Source: an uncultured Collinsella sp. (GTDB lineage: Bacteria; Actinomycetota; Coriobacteriia; Coriobacteriales; Coriobacteriaceae). Taken from it: a stretch of DNA of 64,000 bases. Under the pieces are notes generated by a model. The model had not been told where the DNA came from. It saw only the letters and a program-made list of their open reading frames with translations, and ran no database searches. The position numbers and the translations under genes are program-made. Shown here piece by piece: positions 26,212 to 34,665 of the stretch (the first letter of the stretch is position 1; each line of letters opens with the position of its first letter). Location: positions 1 to 64,000 of the forward strand of contig CAUGTZ010000015.1 of NCBI GenBank assembly GCA_959602645.1. The letters run 5' to 3'.

Positions 26212-28533
26212 ATGCCTAAAACGCTTTTAGTATTTCCCCCAGGATGGAGTCCAGTGGGGCCGTATCTTGCCTTGCCTGTTTTGAAGTCATATCTTCAAGA
26301 GGTTGAACAATACAAAGTTGACATTGTTGACTTAAACGTGGAATTTTACGATGACCTCCTATCTTTTAGACATGTCGAAGAGTGCTGTAAAAGGTATCGG
26401 GAATCAAAGGATTCGTTTAGTTCGAATGTCCAATTAACAATCGAGTTGATACAAAAGTCGGCACTTAATGTTGACGAGGCAAAAGATATTTTCAGATCGA
26501 AGAGATACTTTAATCTAAAAGAAAGACAATATGCTGAAAACATTTTTAGAAATGCACTCTATATCATAAATCACGTCTCATATGGAGTTAAATACACGTT
26601 CAACTCCATAGATCTGCCCTATGATTATTATTCGACACCAGAAATAATGAAATCGCTTGCGGATACCTTGCATAATCCGTTTATTTCCTTCTATGAAACT
26701 GCCTTTCTTAAGCGTATTCAGAGGGAAAAAATCGAGTTTATTGGGATTTCGGTGAGCGGCTGTTTCCAATTGATTTCTGCAGTTACGTTAGCGAAACTGA
26801 TTAAAGAAGAATGTCCATCTGTTAAACACGTCTCATTGGGCGGCAATTACATTACTCGTTTAGCAGATGACTGCATGAAAGAATGGCATCCCTTTTTTGA
26901 ATACATTGATTCGATAATGATGTATGACGGCGAAGAGCCGCTTGCACGTCTTCTTGAGGCTCTTGACTCTGGTGATGACAATCTCGACTGTGTTCCAAAC
27001 CTTTGCCATGCTAAAGGTGGAAAGATATATAAAAACCATCGGATTGAGCAAACATTTATCAACGATACAGTTCCCGATTTCGATGGCTTCGCCCTTTCTA
27101 AATACTTCATGCCTGAGCTAATATTGCCGGTTTATTCCTCTAGGCAGTGTTTTAATCATTGCGCCTTCTGCACCATTCCCGGTGCTACCGGTGGTTGTTA
27201 CCGAAAGATGCCTATATCGAGAGTATTTGAAATAATGTGTCGGTTAAATGAAAAATACGGCACGAGAGTTTTCTCTTTTGTGGATGAAACATTCGAAGGC
27301 AAAAGAATGGAGCAACTCGCGGATGAAATAAACGCATCGGGAAAAACGTTTTTCTGGCATGGAGAAACGAGGTTCTCTCCAACCCTAAGTACAGACGTTT
27401 TTAACAAGATATACCAAAGTGGATGTAGGCAGATTCAGTTTGGCCTCGAGTCATACAACCAAAGAGTTCTTGATCTAATGAAGAAGAACACGAGAGTTGA
27501 TTGGATTGATCGCAATATCCATGATTGTCTCAATGCGGGTATTCCTGTTCATCTATTTTTTATGATTGGCTTTCCGACCGAAACTAAAGAAGAGGCTCTG
27601 AACACCTTAGCTTATACAGAGAATGTTTTGAATTATTCAAAACAGGTATGTGGTGTTCCATATTCCACGAGAGGATTTACGAATTTTGGTCTCGTTATGG
27701 GGTCGGATGTTTGGAATCATCCCGATAAGTATGGTGTCTCTGTAATGCCGCAGTCCCAATATGAGGATTTGCGCCTCGAAGTAGATTATGTTTCAGGCAC
27801 TGGTTTAACTTTAAATGAAGCAAAATCCTTATCTGATGAGCATCATATTGATTTTTATATGCAAGAGGTCATAAACGGTAGCGACACAATTGACTTGCCC
27901 CAGCGGCTTCATATTTCAGAGGTGACCTGGATCCTAGATTCTATTCACGCTGTCAGGTATAAGGGACATTTGACCAAAGTAAAGCGACGGCTAACTAGTC
28001 TAAATCCAGCTGATCGAATCTGGCTGGATTCCAAGACCTCTGTCGTGCTCGTTGAGCCATTTGCCTACTTCTATAATTCTGAATACCATCATGTCTATGC
28101 TGTTTCCCAGTTGGTATACCATAAGTTGGCCCGTTTATTGGAGGCCGATTGTAGCATTTCTCTTATTCTTGATCAGGGCGACCTCGAGCTGACAAGGGCG
28201 ATAGAAGAACTGTTGCATTATGGATTGCTGAATACAAATATCGATGCCGATTATGTAATGCACGATAATGGTTTTCAATTGGTTAAAAGTTCGTTTGTTA
28301 AAGAAGTCGGACGCTCAAAAGAGGGGTTAAGAGTACTGCTGAGTTGTGCCACCCATAGAATGTGTGCGGTTAATGATTTTTCGTTCGCTTTGCTTTCGTT
28401 GTTTGAAAAGCCGATTACTAAGAACGAGGTGCGCGACATTTTGAAAAAAGAGGGACTATCGACAAGCGAGGAGCAATTAAACAAGTTGGTTGATAATTGC
28501 ATGAAAGCAGATATACTACAACTGATTAGATAG
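26212..28533 (+). CDS. Cobalamin-type radical SAM enzyme with RRE-like C-terminal domains
   Basis: A 773-residue protein. Residues 1-290 form a B12-binding-like domain (LLVFPPGWSPVGPYLALPVL; FIGISVSGCFQLISAVTLAK; HVSLGGNYI) without the DxHxxG motif, as is usual in class B radical SAM enzymes. The radical SAM core has C313, C317 and C320 (CFNHCAFC), then FSFVDETFEG, QFGLESYNQRVLDLMKK and FFMIGFPTETKEEALN. Residues about 605-680 and 705-773 each look like a PqqD/RRE winged helix (e.g. VSQLVYHKLARLLEADC; CAVNDFSFALLSLFEKPITK), the domain that grips RiPP leader peptides. A 36-codon gene follows 13 bases after the stop. Likely reactions are C-methylation or radical cross-linking. Confidence 0.85.
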   Translation: MPKTLLVFPPGWSPVGPYLALPVLKSYLQEVEQYKVDIVDLNVEFYDDLLSFRHVEECCKRYRESKDSFSSNVQLTIELIQKSALNVDEAKDIFRSKRYFNLKERQYAENIFRNALYIINHVSYGVKYTFNSIDLPYDYYSTPEIMKSLADTLHNPFISFYETAFLKRIQREKIEFIGISVSGCFQLISAVTLAKLIKEECPSVKHVSLGGNYITRLADDCMKEWHPFFEYIDSIMMYDGEEPLARLLEALDSGDDNLDCVPNLCHAKGGKIYKNHRIEQTFINDTVPDFDGFALSKYFMPELILPVYSSRQCFNHCAFCTIPGATGGCYRKMPISRVFEIMCRLNEKYGTRVFSFVDETFEGKRMEQLADEINASGKTFFWHGETRFSPTLSTDVFNKIYQSGCRQIQFGLESYNQRVLDLMKKNTRVDWIDRNIHDCLNAGIPVHLFFMIGFPTETKEEALNTLAYTENVLNYSKQVCGVPYSTRGFTNFGLVMGSDVWNHPDKYGVSVMPQSQYEDLRLEVDYVSGTGLTLNEAKSLSDEHHIDFYMQEVINGSDTIDLPQRLHISEVTWILDSIHAVRYKGHLTKVKRRLTSLNPADRIWLDSKTSVVLVEPFAYFYNSEYHHVYAVSQLVYHKLARLLEADCSISLILDQGDLELTRAIEELLHYGLLNTNIDADYVMHDNGFQLVKSSFVKEVGRSKEGLRVLLSCATHRMCAVNDFSFALLSLFEKPITKNEVRDILKKEGLSTSEEQLNKLVDNCMKADILQLIR

Positions 28534-28546
28534 AGGAGGTTTCTGC

Positions 28547-28657
28547 ATGGACGTTATTAACAAAGATCTCTTGGAGCAACTGAAAGAGTCTCAGGAAGAG
28601 GGCGTCGTGGTAGAAGTGTTCGACTTTGAGGACTACATGGATAAATTCTGCCATTAG
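28547..28657 (+). CDS. Candidate RiPP precursor peptide, 36 residues
   Basis: A short gene with one of the strongest ribosome sites in the window (AGAGGAGGT at 28532-28540, overlapping the radical SAM stop). The product has 11 acidic and 3 lysine residues. Residues 1-18 read MDVINKDLLEQLKESQEE and look like an amphipathic leader. Residues 19-24 are GVVVEV. The C-terminal 12 are FDFEDYMDKFCH, with a single Cys at 35, Tyr at 30 and three Phe. A terminator follows 25 bases later, so the gene closes the transcript. Size, position and composition fit a radical SAM-modified RiPP precursor; the known precursor families I can recall do not match. Confidence 0.6.
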   Translation: MDVINKDLLEQLKESQEEGVVVEVFDFEDYMDKFCH

Positions 28658-28681
28658 TTTCGGAATTTTCTTGCCTCGCTT

Positions 28682-28714
28682 AAAGGAGAAGTCGATTATT
28701 GATTTCTCCTTTTT
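28682..28714 (+). terminator. Terminator of the radical SAM cluster
   Basis: AAAGGAGAA with TTCTCCTTT around 15 bases, then Ts. Confidence 0.85.
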
Positions 28715-28845
28715 TAGTTAAAGATATTTTTGGAATACATGCTCTTAGCACAGGTTAGCGTCTCAGTAAACTGGGAGGTTGCTTTGGCTAGTTAGAGATA
28801 TGTGAACGTCCGTTAGACTGAATCTCAGGGTAGAAGGGGCCTCCA

Positions 28846-30846
28846 GTGTCCAGATCAACAAGGCAATGCTGCGTTTCGGCTAATAAGAACGACGGCTTTC
28901 TGCGGGTTGCGGCGGCGTCGCCGCGGATTCGCGTGGCCGATGTCGAGGGCAATGCCGAGGTTGCGCTGGCGGCTGTTCGCGATGCTGCCGAGCGTGGCGT
29001 TCGCGCGCTGGTGCTGCCCGAGCTTAATCTGTGCGGCTATACCGCGGCCGATCTGTTCCATAACCGTACATTGCTGCATGCCTGCGAGACCGTACTGGCA
29101 CATATTCTCGATGAAACTCGCGAGCTGCCGATCGTCTTTACCGTTGGCTTGCCCGTTGCGGTGGCAGAAAACATCTACAACTGCGCCGCCGTGTGCTGCG
29201 CGGGCGAGCTCTTGGGCCTCACGGCCAAGAAGTATCTGCCCAACTATGGCGAGTTCTATGAACGCCGTTGGTTTGCTCCGGCGCCTACGGATCCCGTGTG
29301 GGTTGATTTTGCCGGTCAGGGCCCGGTCCCGCTTGGTTCGGGGCTCATTTACCGTTGCTGTGATGAGGGCGCCGAGGACCTGGTGCTGGGCGTTGAGGTC
29401 TGCGAGGACCTGTGGGTGCCGGCGCCCCCTTCGACCGAGATGGCGCTTGCCGGTGCGACGGTGATTCTCAACCCGTCGGCCTCGGACGAGATTATCGGTA
29501 AGGCAGATTACCGCCGCAGCCTTATCTCCAATCAGAGTGCGCGCCTGTACTGCGCCTATGCCTATGCGGATGCGAGCGAGGGCGAGTCCACGACCGATAT
29601 GGTCTTTGCGGGGGAGAACCTCGTCTACGAAAACGGTTCGAAGCTCGCCGCGACGAAGCTCCTCACTTGCGATATGGCCGTCGCCGACGTCGATCTTGAC
29701 CGCCTGGTTGCCGAGCGCCGTCGCTCGACGACGTGGACACGCGCGGACGATGCGCTGGAGGCCACGACCGTTGAGTTTTCGTTTGAGGGCGCGCTGGCCA
29801 AAGAGCCTGTTCTGCGCGATGCCTGCGATATCGACCGCGTTTTCCCTCGCGCGCCTTTTGTGCCGGCCGACCACGGTGATCTGGCCGAGCGCTGCGAGAC
29901 TATTCTCAATCTGCAGACTGCTGGCCTCAAGACTCGCCTTGCCCATACGGGCACCAAGGCGGCCGTCATCGGCCTTTCGGGCGGCCTGGACTCCACGCTG
30001 GCACTGCTTGTGACCGTGCGCGCCTTCGATGCACTGGGGCTGCCGCGCACGGGTATCACGGCGGTCTCCATGCCCGGCTTTGGCACGACGCACCGCACCA
30101 AGTCCAATGCCGAGTCGCTTGCTCGCGGTCTGGGTGTCTCCTTCCGCGAGGTCTCGATCCATGCTGCCGTTGAGCAGCACTTTAAGGACATCGAGCACGA
30201 CCCGGCCGTTCGGGACGTGACCTACGAGAACAGCCAGGCGCGCGAGCGTACGCAGATTCTCATGGACTTGGCCAACCAGGCCGGCGGCTTTGTCATCGGT
30301 ACCGGCGACCTGTCGGAGCTGGCGCTCGGCTGGGCTACGTACAACGGCGACCATATGAGCATGTACGCCGTCAACGCGAGCGTGCCCAAGACGCTCGTAC
30401 GCCATCTGGTGCGCTATGCGGCCGATGTCTTTGGCGGGCGCATCGCCACCACGCTGCTCGACATCCTCGATACGCCGGTGTCTCCCGAACTTCTGCCGCC
30501 CACGGGCGACGGCGAGATCGCCCAGAAGACCGAAGACCTGGTGGGCCCCTACGAGCTGCACGACTACTTCCTCTACTACCTGCTGCGCTTTGGCTTTGAG
30601 CCGGGCAAGATCTACCGCATGGCGCTCAAGAGCTTTGGGGGCGTCTATGACGAGGTGACGATTCATACGTGGCTGCGTACGTTCTACCGCCGCTTCTTTG
30701 CTCAGCAGTTTAAGCGCAGCTGCCTGCCCGACGGTCCCAAGGTGGGCTCGGTGACGCTCAGCCCGCGCGGCGATTGGCGCATGCCGAGCGACGCCAGCTC
30801 GCGCCTGTGGCTCGCGCAGATCGACGCACTCAATCCGATTGACTAA
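28846..30846 (+). CDS. nadE: Glutamine-dependent NAD+ synthetase
   Basis: A 666-residue two-domain enzyme that amidates nicotinic acid adenine dinucleotide using ammonia from glutamine. The N-terminal nitrilase-type glutaminase shows the Glu-Lys-Cys triad: VLPELNLCGYT, AKKYLPNYGEFYERRWF and GVEVCEDLWVP. The C-terminal synthetase has the PP-loop GLSGGLDSTLAL, then TGDLSELALGWATYNGDH. The start GTG 28846 follows AAGGGG. The size matches the long actinobacterial form. Confidence 0.95.
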   Translation: MSRSTRQCCVSANKNDGFLRVAAASPRIRVADVEGNAEVALAAVRDAAERGVRALVLPELNLCGYTAADLFHNRTLLHACETVLAHILDETRELPIVFTVGLPVAVAENIYNCAAVCCAGELLGLTAKKYLPNYGEFYERRWFAPAPTDPVWVDFAGQGPVPLGSGLIYRCCDEGAEDLVLGVEVCEDLWVPAPPSTEMALAGATVILNPSASDEIIGKADYRRSLISNQSARLYCAYAYADASEGESTTDMVFAGENLVYENGSKLAATKLLTCDMAVADVDLDRLVAERRRSTTWTRADDALEATTVEFSFEGALAKEPVLRDACDIDRVFPRAPFVPADHGDLAERCETILNLQTAGLKTRLAHTGTKAAVIGLSGGLDSTLALLVTVRAFDALGLPRTGITAVSMPGFGTTHRTKSNAESLARGLGVSFREVSIHAAVEQHFKDIEHDPAVRDVTYENSQARERTQILMDLANQAGGFVIGTGDLSELALGWATYNGDHMSMYAVNASVPKTLVRHLVRYAADVFGGRIATTLLDILDTPVSPELLPPTGDGEIAQKTEDLVGPYELHDYFLYYLLRFGFEPGKIYRMALKSFGGVYDEVTIHTWLRTFYRRFFAQQFKRSCLPDGPKVGSVTLSPRGDWRMPSDASSRLWLAQIDALNPID

Positions 30847-30914
30847 GGTTGGCTAAATTGAACCAATATAGGGGTTGCAAGCGGTACACTTTTGCAATCT
30901 GATGGCCCGTATCG

Positions 30915-30945
30915 CGCGGCGCTCTTGTCGGAGCGCCGCGTTTTT
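30915..30945 (+). terminator. Terminator of nadE
   Basis: CGCGGCGCTC with GAGCGCCGCG, loop TTGTCG, then TTTTT. Confidence 0.9.
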
Positions 30946-30964
30946 CATATCGAAAGGTGGCACC

Positions 30965-32128
30965 ATGCAGGCATCGCAGCGTCTCGACCGCTTTGGCGCG
31001 GAGGTCTTCGCCTCGCTCAACAACGAACTTCTCGCGCTGAAGGCTCAGGGCAAGACCATTTACAACATGAGCGTGGGCACGCCCGACTTTAAGCCGTACG
31101 ACCATGTGGTCGAGGCGCTCACGCATGCAGCCCAAGATCCCGAGATGTGGAAGTATGCCCTGCGCGACCTGCCCGAACTCAAACAAGCCGTGTGCGATTA
31201 CTATGAGCGTCGCTTTGGCGTTTCGGGCATTACACCGTCCATGGTGCAGTCGTGCAACGGCACGCAGGAGGGCGTGGGCCATTTGGGCCTGGCCCTGCTC
31301 GATCCGGGTGACACCATCCTGGTTCCCGATCCGTGCTACCCGGTCTTTGAGGCGGGTGCCAAGATCGCCGATGCCAAGCTCGAGTACTATCCGCTGGTGG
31401 CGGAGCACAATTACCTGCCCTATGTGGCGGGTATCGATCCCGAGGTGGCCGATCGTGCCAAGTATATGATCGTGTCGCTGCCCGCGAACCCGGTCGGCTC
31501 GGTGGGCACTCCCGAGGTCTACGAGGAGATCATCGCTTTCGCCCGCGAGCACGACCTGCTCATCGTCCATGACAACGCGTACTCCGACATCGTGTTCGAC
31601 GGCGAGCCGGGCGGCAGCTTCTTGCAGTATCCCGGCGCGCTCGAGGTGGGCGTTGAGTTCTTCTCGCTCTCCAAGTCGTTTAACGTCACCGGTGCGCGTA
31701 TCGGCTTTTTGGTCGGCCGCGAGGATGTGGTCTCTGCCTTTGCCAAGCTGCGCGGCCAGATCGACTTCGGTATGTTCTTCCCGATCCAGAAGGCCGCCAT
31801 CGCCTGCCTGAACGGTCCGCGCGATGAGGTCGAGGCGCAGCGTCTGAAGTACCAGGAGCGCCGCGATGCCCTGTGCGACGGTCTTGAGGGCCTGGGCTGG
31901 GAGCGTCCCAACGCGCATGGTTCTATGTTTGTGTGGGCCAAGCTTCCCGGTGGTCGCACCGATTCCATGGCGTTTTGCGAGGAGCTCATGGAGAAGGCCG
32001 GCGTTGTGGTGACGCCGGGCGCGAGCTTTGGTCCTTCGGGCGAGGGACACGTGCGCATGGCGCTGGTCCTGCCGCCCGACCAGATTGCTTTGGCTGTCGA
32101 GGCCATTCGTGAGGCGGGCCTGTATTAG
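30965..32128 (+). CDS. PLP-dependent aminotransferase, class I/II
   Basis: A 387-residue fold-type I aminotransferase. Visible: MSVGTPDFKPYDHVVEAL, CNGTQEGVGHLGLALLDPGD (cofactor phosphate region), SLPANPVGSVGT, VHDNAYSDIVFDGEPG and the Schiff-base lysine in SLSKSFNVTGARIGFLVG. The pattern resembles LL-diaminopimelate aminotransferase or the N-acetyl-diaminopimelate aminotransferase group. As DapH is encoded in this window, a role in the acetylase lysine branch is possible but unproven. AAAGGTGG precedes ATG 30965. Confidence 0.85.
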   Translation: MQASQRLDRFGAEVFASLNNELLALKAQGKTIYNMSVGTPDFKPYDHVVEALTHAAQDPEMWKYALRDLPELKQAVCDYYERRFGVSGITPSMVQSCNGTQEGVGHLGLALLDPGDTILVPDPCYPVFEAGAKIADAKLEYYPLVAEHNYLPYVAGIDPEVADRAKYMIVSLPANPVGSVGTPEVYEEIIAFAREHDLLIVHDNAYSDIVFDGEPGGSFLQYPGALEVGVEFFSLSKSFNVTGARIGFLVGREDVVSAFAKLRGQIDFGMFFPIQKAAIACLNGPRDEVEAQRLKYQERRDALCDGLEGLGWERPNAHGSMFVWAKLPGGRTDSMAFCEELMEKAGVVVTPGASFGPSGEGHVRMALVLPPDQIALAVEAIREAGLY

Positions 32129-32272
32129 AAAGGTATTTCGACTCGTCAATAGCTCGAAACCGATTTCGTGCAGTTATTTTACGAATACTGCAAACAATTT
32201 CGGTAAACGGTCGATTTTTGGCTGCGAATAGGAGCATAATCAAAGTCCCGATTGGATGTATTGGGATTACGG

Positions 32273-32306
32273 CAAGCCGCTCGGGTCGTTCCCGGGCGGC
32301 TTGTTT
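32273..32306 (+). terminator. Hairpin in the ldh leader
   Basis: CAAGCCGC-T-CGGG with CCCG-G-GCGGCTTG, then TTTG, 24 bases before the ldh start. It may terminate upstream transcription or attenuate ldh. Confidence 0.6.
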
Positions 32307-32329
32307 GTGGAGAGAGATGGGAGTTTCTA

Positions 32330-33280
32330 ATGGTTAACGAGAAGAAGGTCGCTATTGTCGGCTGCGGTTTCGTCGGTTCGTCTTCGGCGTTCGCACTGAT
32401 GCAGAGTGGTCTGTTCTCCGAGATGGTCCTCATCGACGTGGACAAGAACCGTGCCGAGGGTGAGGCCCTGGATATCGCGCACGGCATGACGTTTGCCGAG
32501 CCGATGAAGATCTACGCCGGCGATTATTCTGATGTCGCCGACGCCGCCATGATCGTCGTCACCGCTGGCGCTGCCCAGAAGCCCGGTGAGACCCGCCTGG
32601 ACTTGGTCAACAAGAACGTAAACATCTTTAAGTCCATTATCCCCGAGATTAAGAAGTCCGGCTTCGACGGCATTCTGCTCATCGTCTCCAACCCGGTTGA
32701 TGTTCTGACCTATGCTGCCATCAAAATGTCCGGCCTGCCCGAGGGCCATGTCATCGGCTCCGGCACCGTGCTCGACACTGGCCGTCTGCAGCAGATGCTT
32801 GGTGCCCACGTCGAGGTTGACCCGCGCGATGTCCAGGCCTATGTCATGGGCGAGCACGGCGACTCCGAGTTTGTCGCTTGGTCCAGCGCTCAGGTTGCCG
32901 GCGTTCCGCTGAACACCTTCTGCGAGCTTCACGGTCATCTGGAGCACGAGGCTGCCGAGAAGCGTATCGCCGAGGACGTCAAGAACTCCGCCTACACCAT
33001 CATCGAGAAGAAGCACGCTACCTACTATGGCGTTGCCATGGCCGTCAAGCGCATCTGCACTGCCGTCATGCGCGATGAGCAGACCGTTCTGCCTGTTTCC
33101 TCGCTCATGGTGGGCGAGTATGGTCTGTCCGATCTGGCCATCTCCATGCCGACCGTTGTTGGCCGCGACGGCGTTGTCTGCCGCGTCCCCGTGCCGCTGA
33201 ACGATGACGAGCAGCATGAGCTCACCGCCTCCGCCAAGGCCCTCAAGGACATCATCGACAGCGTCGACTTCTCCTGCTAG
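32330..33280 (+). CDS. ldh: L-lactate dehydrogenase
   Basis: A 316-residue NAD-dependent 2-hydroxyacid dehydrogenase that reduces pyruvate to L-lactate in fermentation. The Rossmann motif is VAIVGCGFVGSSSAFALMQ, with LIDVD binding NAD rather than NADP. The specificity loop reads GAAQKPGETR: Gln at the position that is Arg in malate dehydrogenases, which favours lactate. The active-site segment is GEHGDSEFVAWS with the catalytic His. LDTGRLQQMLG replaces the more usual LDSARFR. A GATGGGAG site precedes ATG 32330. Confidence 0.9.
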   Translation: MVNEKKVAIVGCGFVGSSSAFALMQSGLFSEMVLIDVDKNRAEGEALDIAHGMTFAEPMKIYAGDYSDVADAAMIVVTAGAAQKPGETRLDLVNKNVNIFKSIIPEIKKSGFDGILLIVSNPVDVLTYAAIKMSGLPEGHVIGSGTVLDTGRLQQMLGAHVEVDPRDVQAYVMGEHGDSEFVAWSSAQVAGVPLNTFCELHGHLEHEAAEKRIAEDVKNSAYTIIEKKHATYYGVAMAVKRICTAVMRDEQTVLPVSSLMVGEYGLSDLAISMPTVVGRDGVVCRVPVPLNDDEQHELTASAKALKDIIDSVDFSC

Positions 33281-33311
33281 ATTGGGCTCGTTTGCCAGCA
33301 AGCTACAATGA

Positions 33312-33346
33312 AGGCGCCTGGGTCCACGCGACCCGGGCGCCTTTTT
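33312..33346 (+). terminator. Terminator of ldh
   Basis: GGCGCCTGGGT with ACCCGGGCGCC around CCACGCG, then TTTTT. Confidence 0.9.
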
Positions 33347-33393
33347 GGTGCAAGGGGGACAGGTTGCTTTGCACCATTGTTGATGGGAGAGCC

Positions 33394-34554
33394 ATGTCGG
33401 ATTCGCCTAATTTTTTGACCTATGCCCAGACGGCGTTTGATCCGTTTGAGGAACGGTCGTTCTGCGCGGTTGATAGCCTGGTCTTTGCGTGGCTGTCCTA
33501 TTTGCGTTTGCCGGGGGATATGGCGGAGCTGACGAACTGGCAGGGCCTTGACGTACGCGAGCTGCTGCGCGCCGAGTGCTACCAAGACATGATTGGCGAC
33601 CTGTGGGATCCGGAGGGGAGCCGTTCCTTGTTGGAGGCTGTGGCAGCAAGCCCTCGCTACCGTGGCGTTCGTGTTTGCGGCTATCGTACCGTGAGTGATG
33701 CCGAGACGACGGAGCAGTTTGCGGCTATGACGTTCCGATTTCCGGCGGGGTTTAGCTATCTTTCCTTCCGGGGGACCGACAGCACGATTGTGGGCTGGAA
33801 AGAGGACTTTAACATGGCGTTCCGGTGTCCTGTGCCGGCCCAGGAATCCGCGGCGCGTTATGTGGACGAGGCAGCGGATACGATTGACGGGCCGCTTTTG
33901 TGCGGAGGTCATTCCAAGGGTGGAAACCTTGCGGTGTACGGTGCGGCGATGTGCTCCGATGTCGCCCGTGAGCGAATCGAACGGGCGTATTCCCATGATG
34001 GTCCGGGCTTCGTCGAGGAGTTTCTGAACGGCAACGCCTTCGCTGATCTATCCAGTCGAATCGACAAGACCCTGCCTCAGTCATCGATTTTTGGCATGAT
34101 GTTTGAGACGCAGGAGGACTACGCCATCGTTGAGAGCACCGAATTTAGCCTGCTGCAGCATAACCCCTTTAGCTGGGTGGTCGATGGCTGCGACTTTGTG
34201 TATCGCGAGCGTCTGTCCGCCGGCGCGCGCTACGTCGACGGTTCCATTCGCGAGATGCTGCTTGCAGTGACACCTAACGAGCGCGAGCGTTTTGTAGATG
34301 CATTGTTCTCCGTGTTTGAGGCCACGGGTGCGGTGCGGTTTGCGGATATCGCTGGGAATCTACGCGGGAACCTGCCTGTGATGCTTCAGGCTGCACAAGG
34401 CTTCGACAAGGATACGCGACGCTTTGTCTCGCAGACCATCGCGGCAATCCTTAAATGCGCGCTGCTGCCCAAGCGGCCCCAGATCGACATGCCTGCCGCC
34501 GGTAAGAGCCTGGCAGAACAGCTCGATGCGTGGCAGTCCGAGCTCCTGCACTAG
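33394..34554 (+). CDS. Mbeg1-like (DUF2974) alpha/beta hydrolase-like protein
   Basis: A 386-residue protein of the DUF2974/Mbeg1-like group. It has SYLSFRGTDSTIVGWKEDFN and the lipase-type nucleophile elbow GGHSKGGNLAVYGA (GxSxGG), then the SHDGPGF region. The C-terminal 130 residues are helical with no recognised motif. Members are common in Firmicutes and Coriobacteria and are assumed to be esterases or lipases without a known substrate. No signal peptide is seen. GGGAGAG precedes ATG 33394. A GGGACAGGTT repeat lies in its leader. Confidence 0.82.
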   Translation: MSDSPNFLTYAQTAFDPFEERSFCAVDSLVFAWLSYLRLPGDMAELTNWQGLDVRELLRAECYQDMIGDLWDPEGSRSLLEAVAASPRYRGVRVCGYRTVSDAETTEQFAAMTFRFPAGFSYLSFRGTDSTIVGWKEDFNMAFRCPVPAQESAARYVDEAADTIDGPLLCGGHSKGGNLAVYGAAMCSDVARERIERAYSHDGPGFVEEFLNGNAFADLSSRIDKTLPQSSIFGMMFETQEDYAIVESTEFSLLQHNPFSWVVDGCDFVYRERLSAGARYVDGSIREMLLAVTPNERERFVDALFSVFEATGAVRFADIAGNLRGNLPVMLQAAQGFDKDTRRFVSQTIAAILKCALLPKRPQIDMPAAGKSLAEQLDAWQSELLH

Positions 34555-34665
34555 CTGCTGGTGCACGGTGGTCAGGTTTCTTTGCATCAATCTTCGAAGC
34601 GCTTGGGGCGGGCTCGACCGCTATACTGGTTCGTGCTCAAATCGATCTAGAACGGAATGCCGTAT

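Noticed and set aside
20329..28657. Exported protease taken as the leader peptidase of the radical SAM cluster
   Set aside because: It is 3 kb away with two minus-strand genes and a terminator between, so a shared role is only a guess; kept as a side remark.
32129..32272. Rex (redox) operator upstream of ldh
   Set aside because: No TTGTGA-N-TCACAA-like sequence was found; TTCGTG and TACGAA are too weak.
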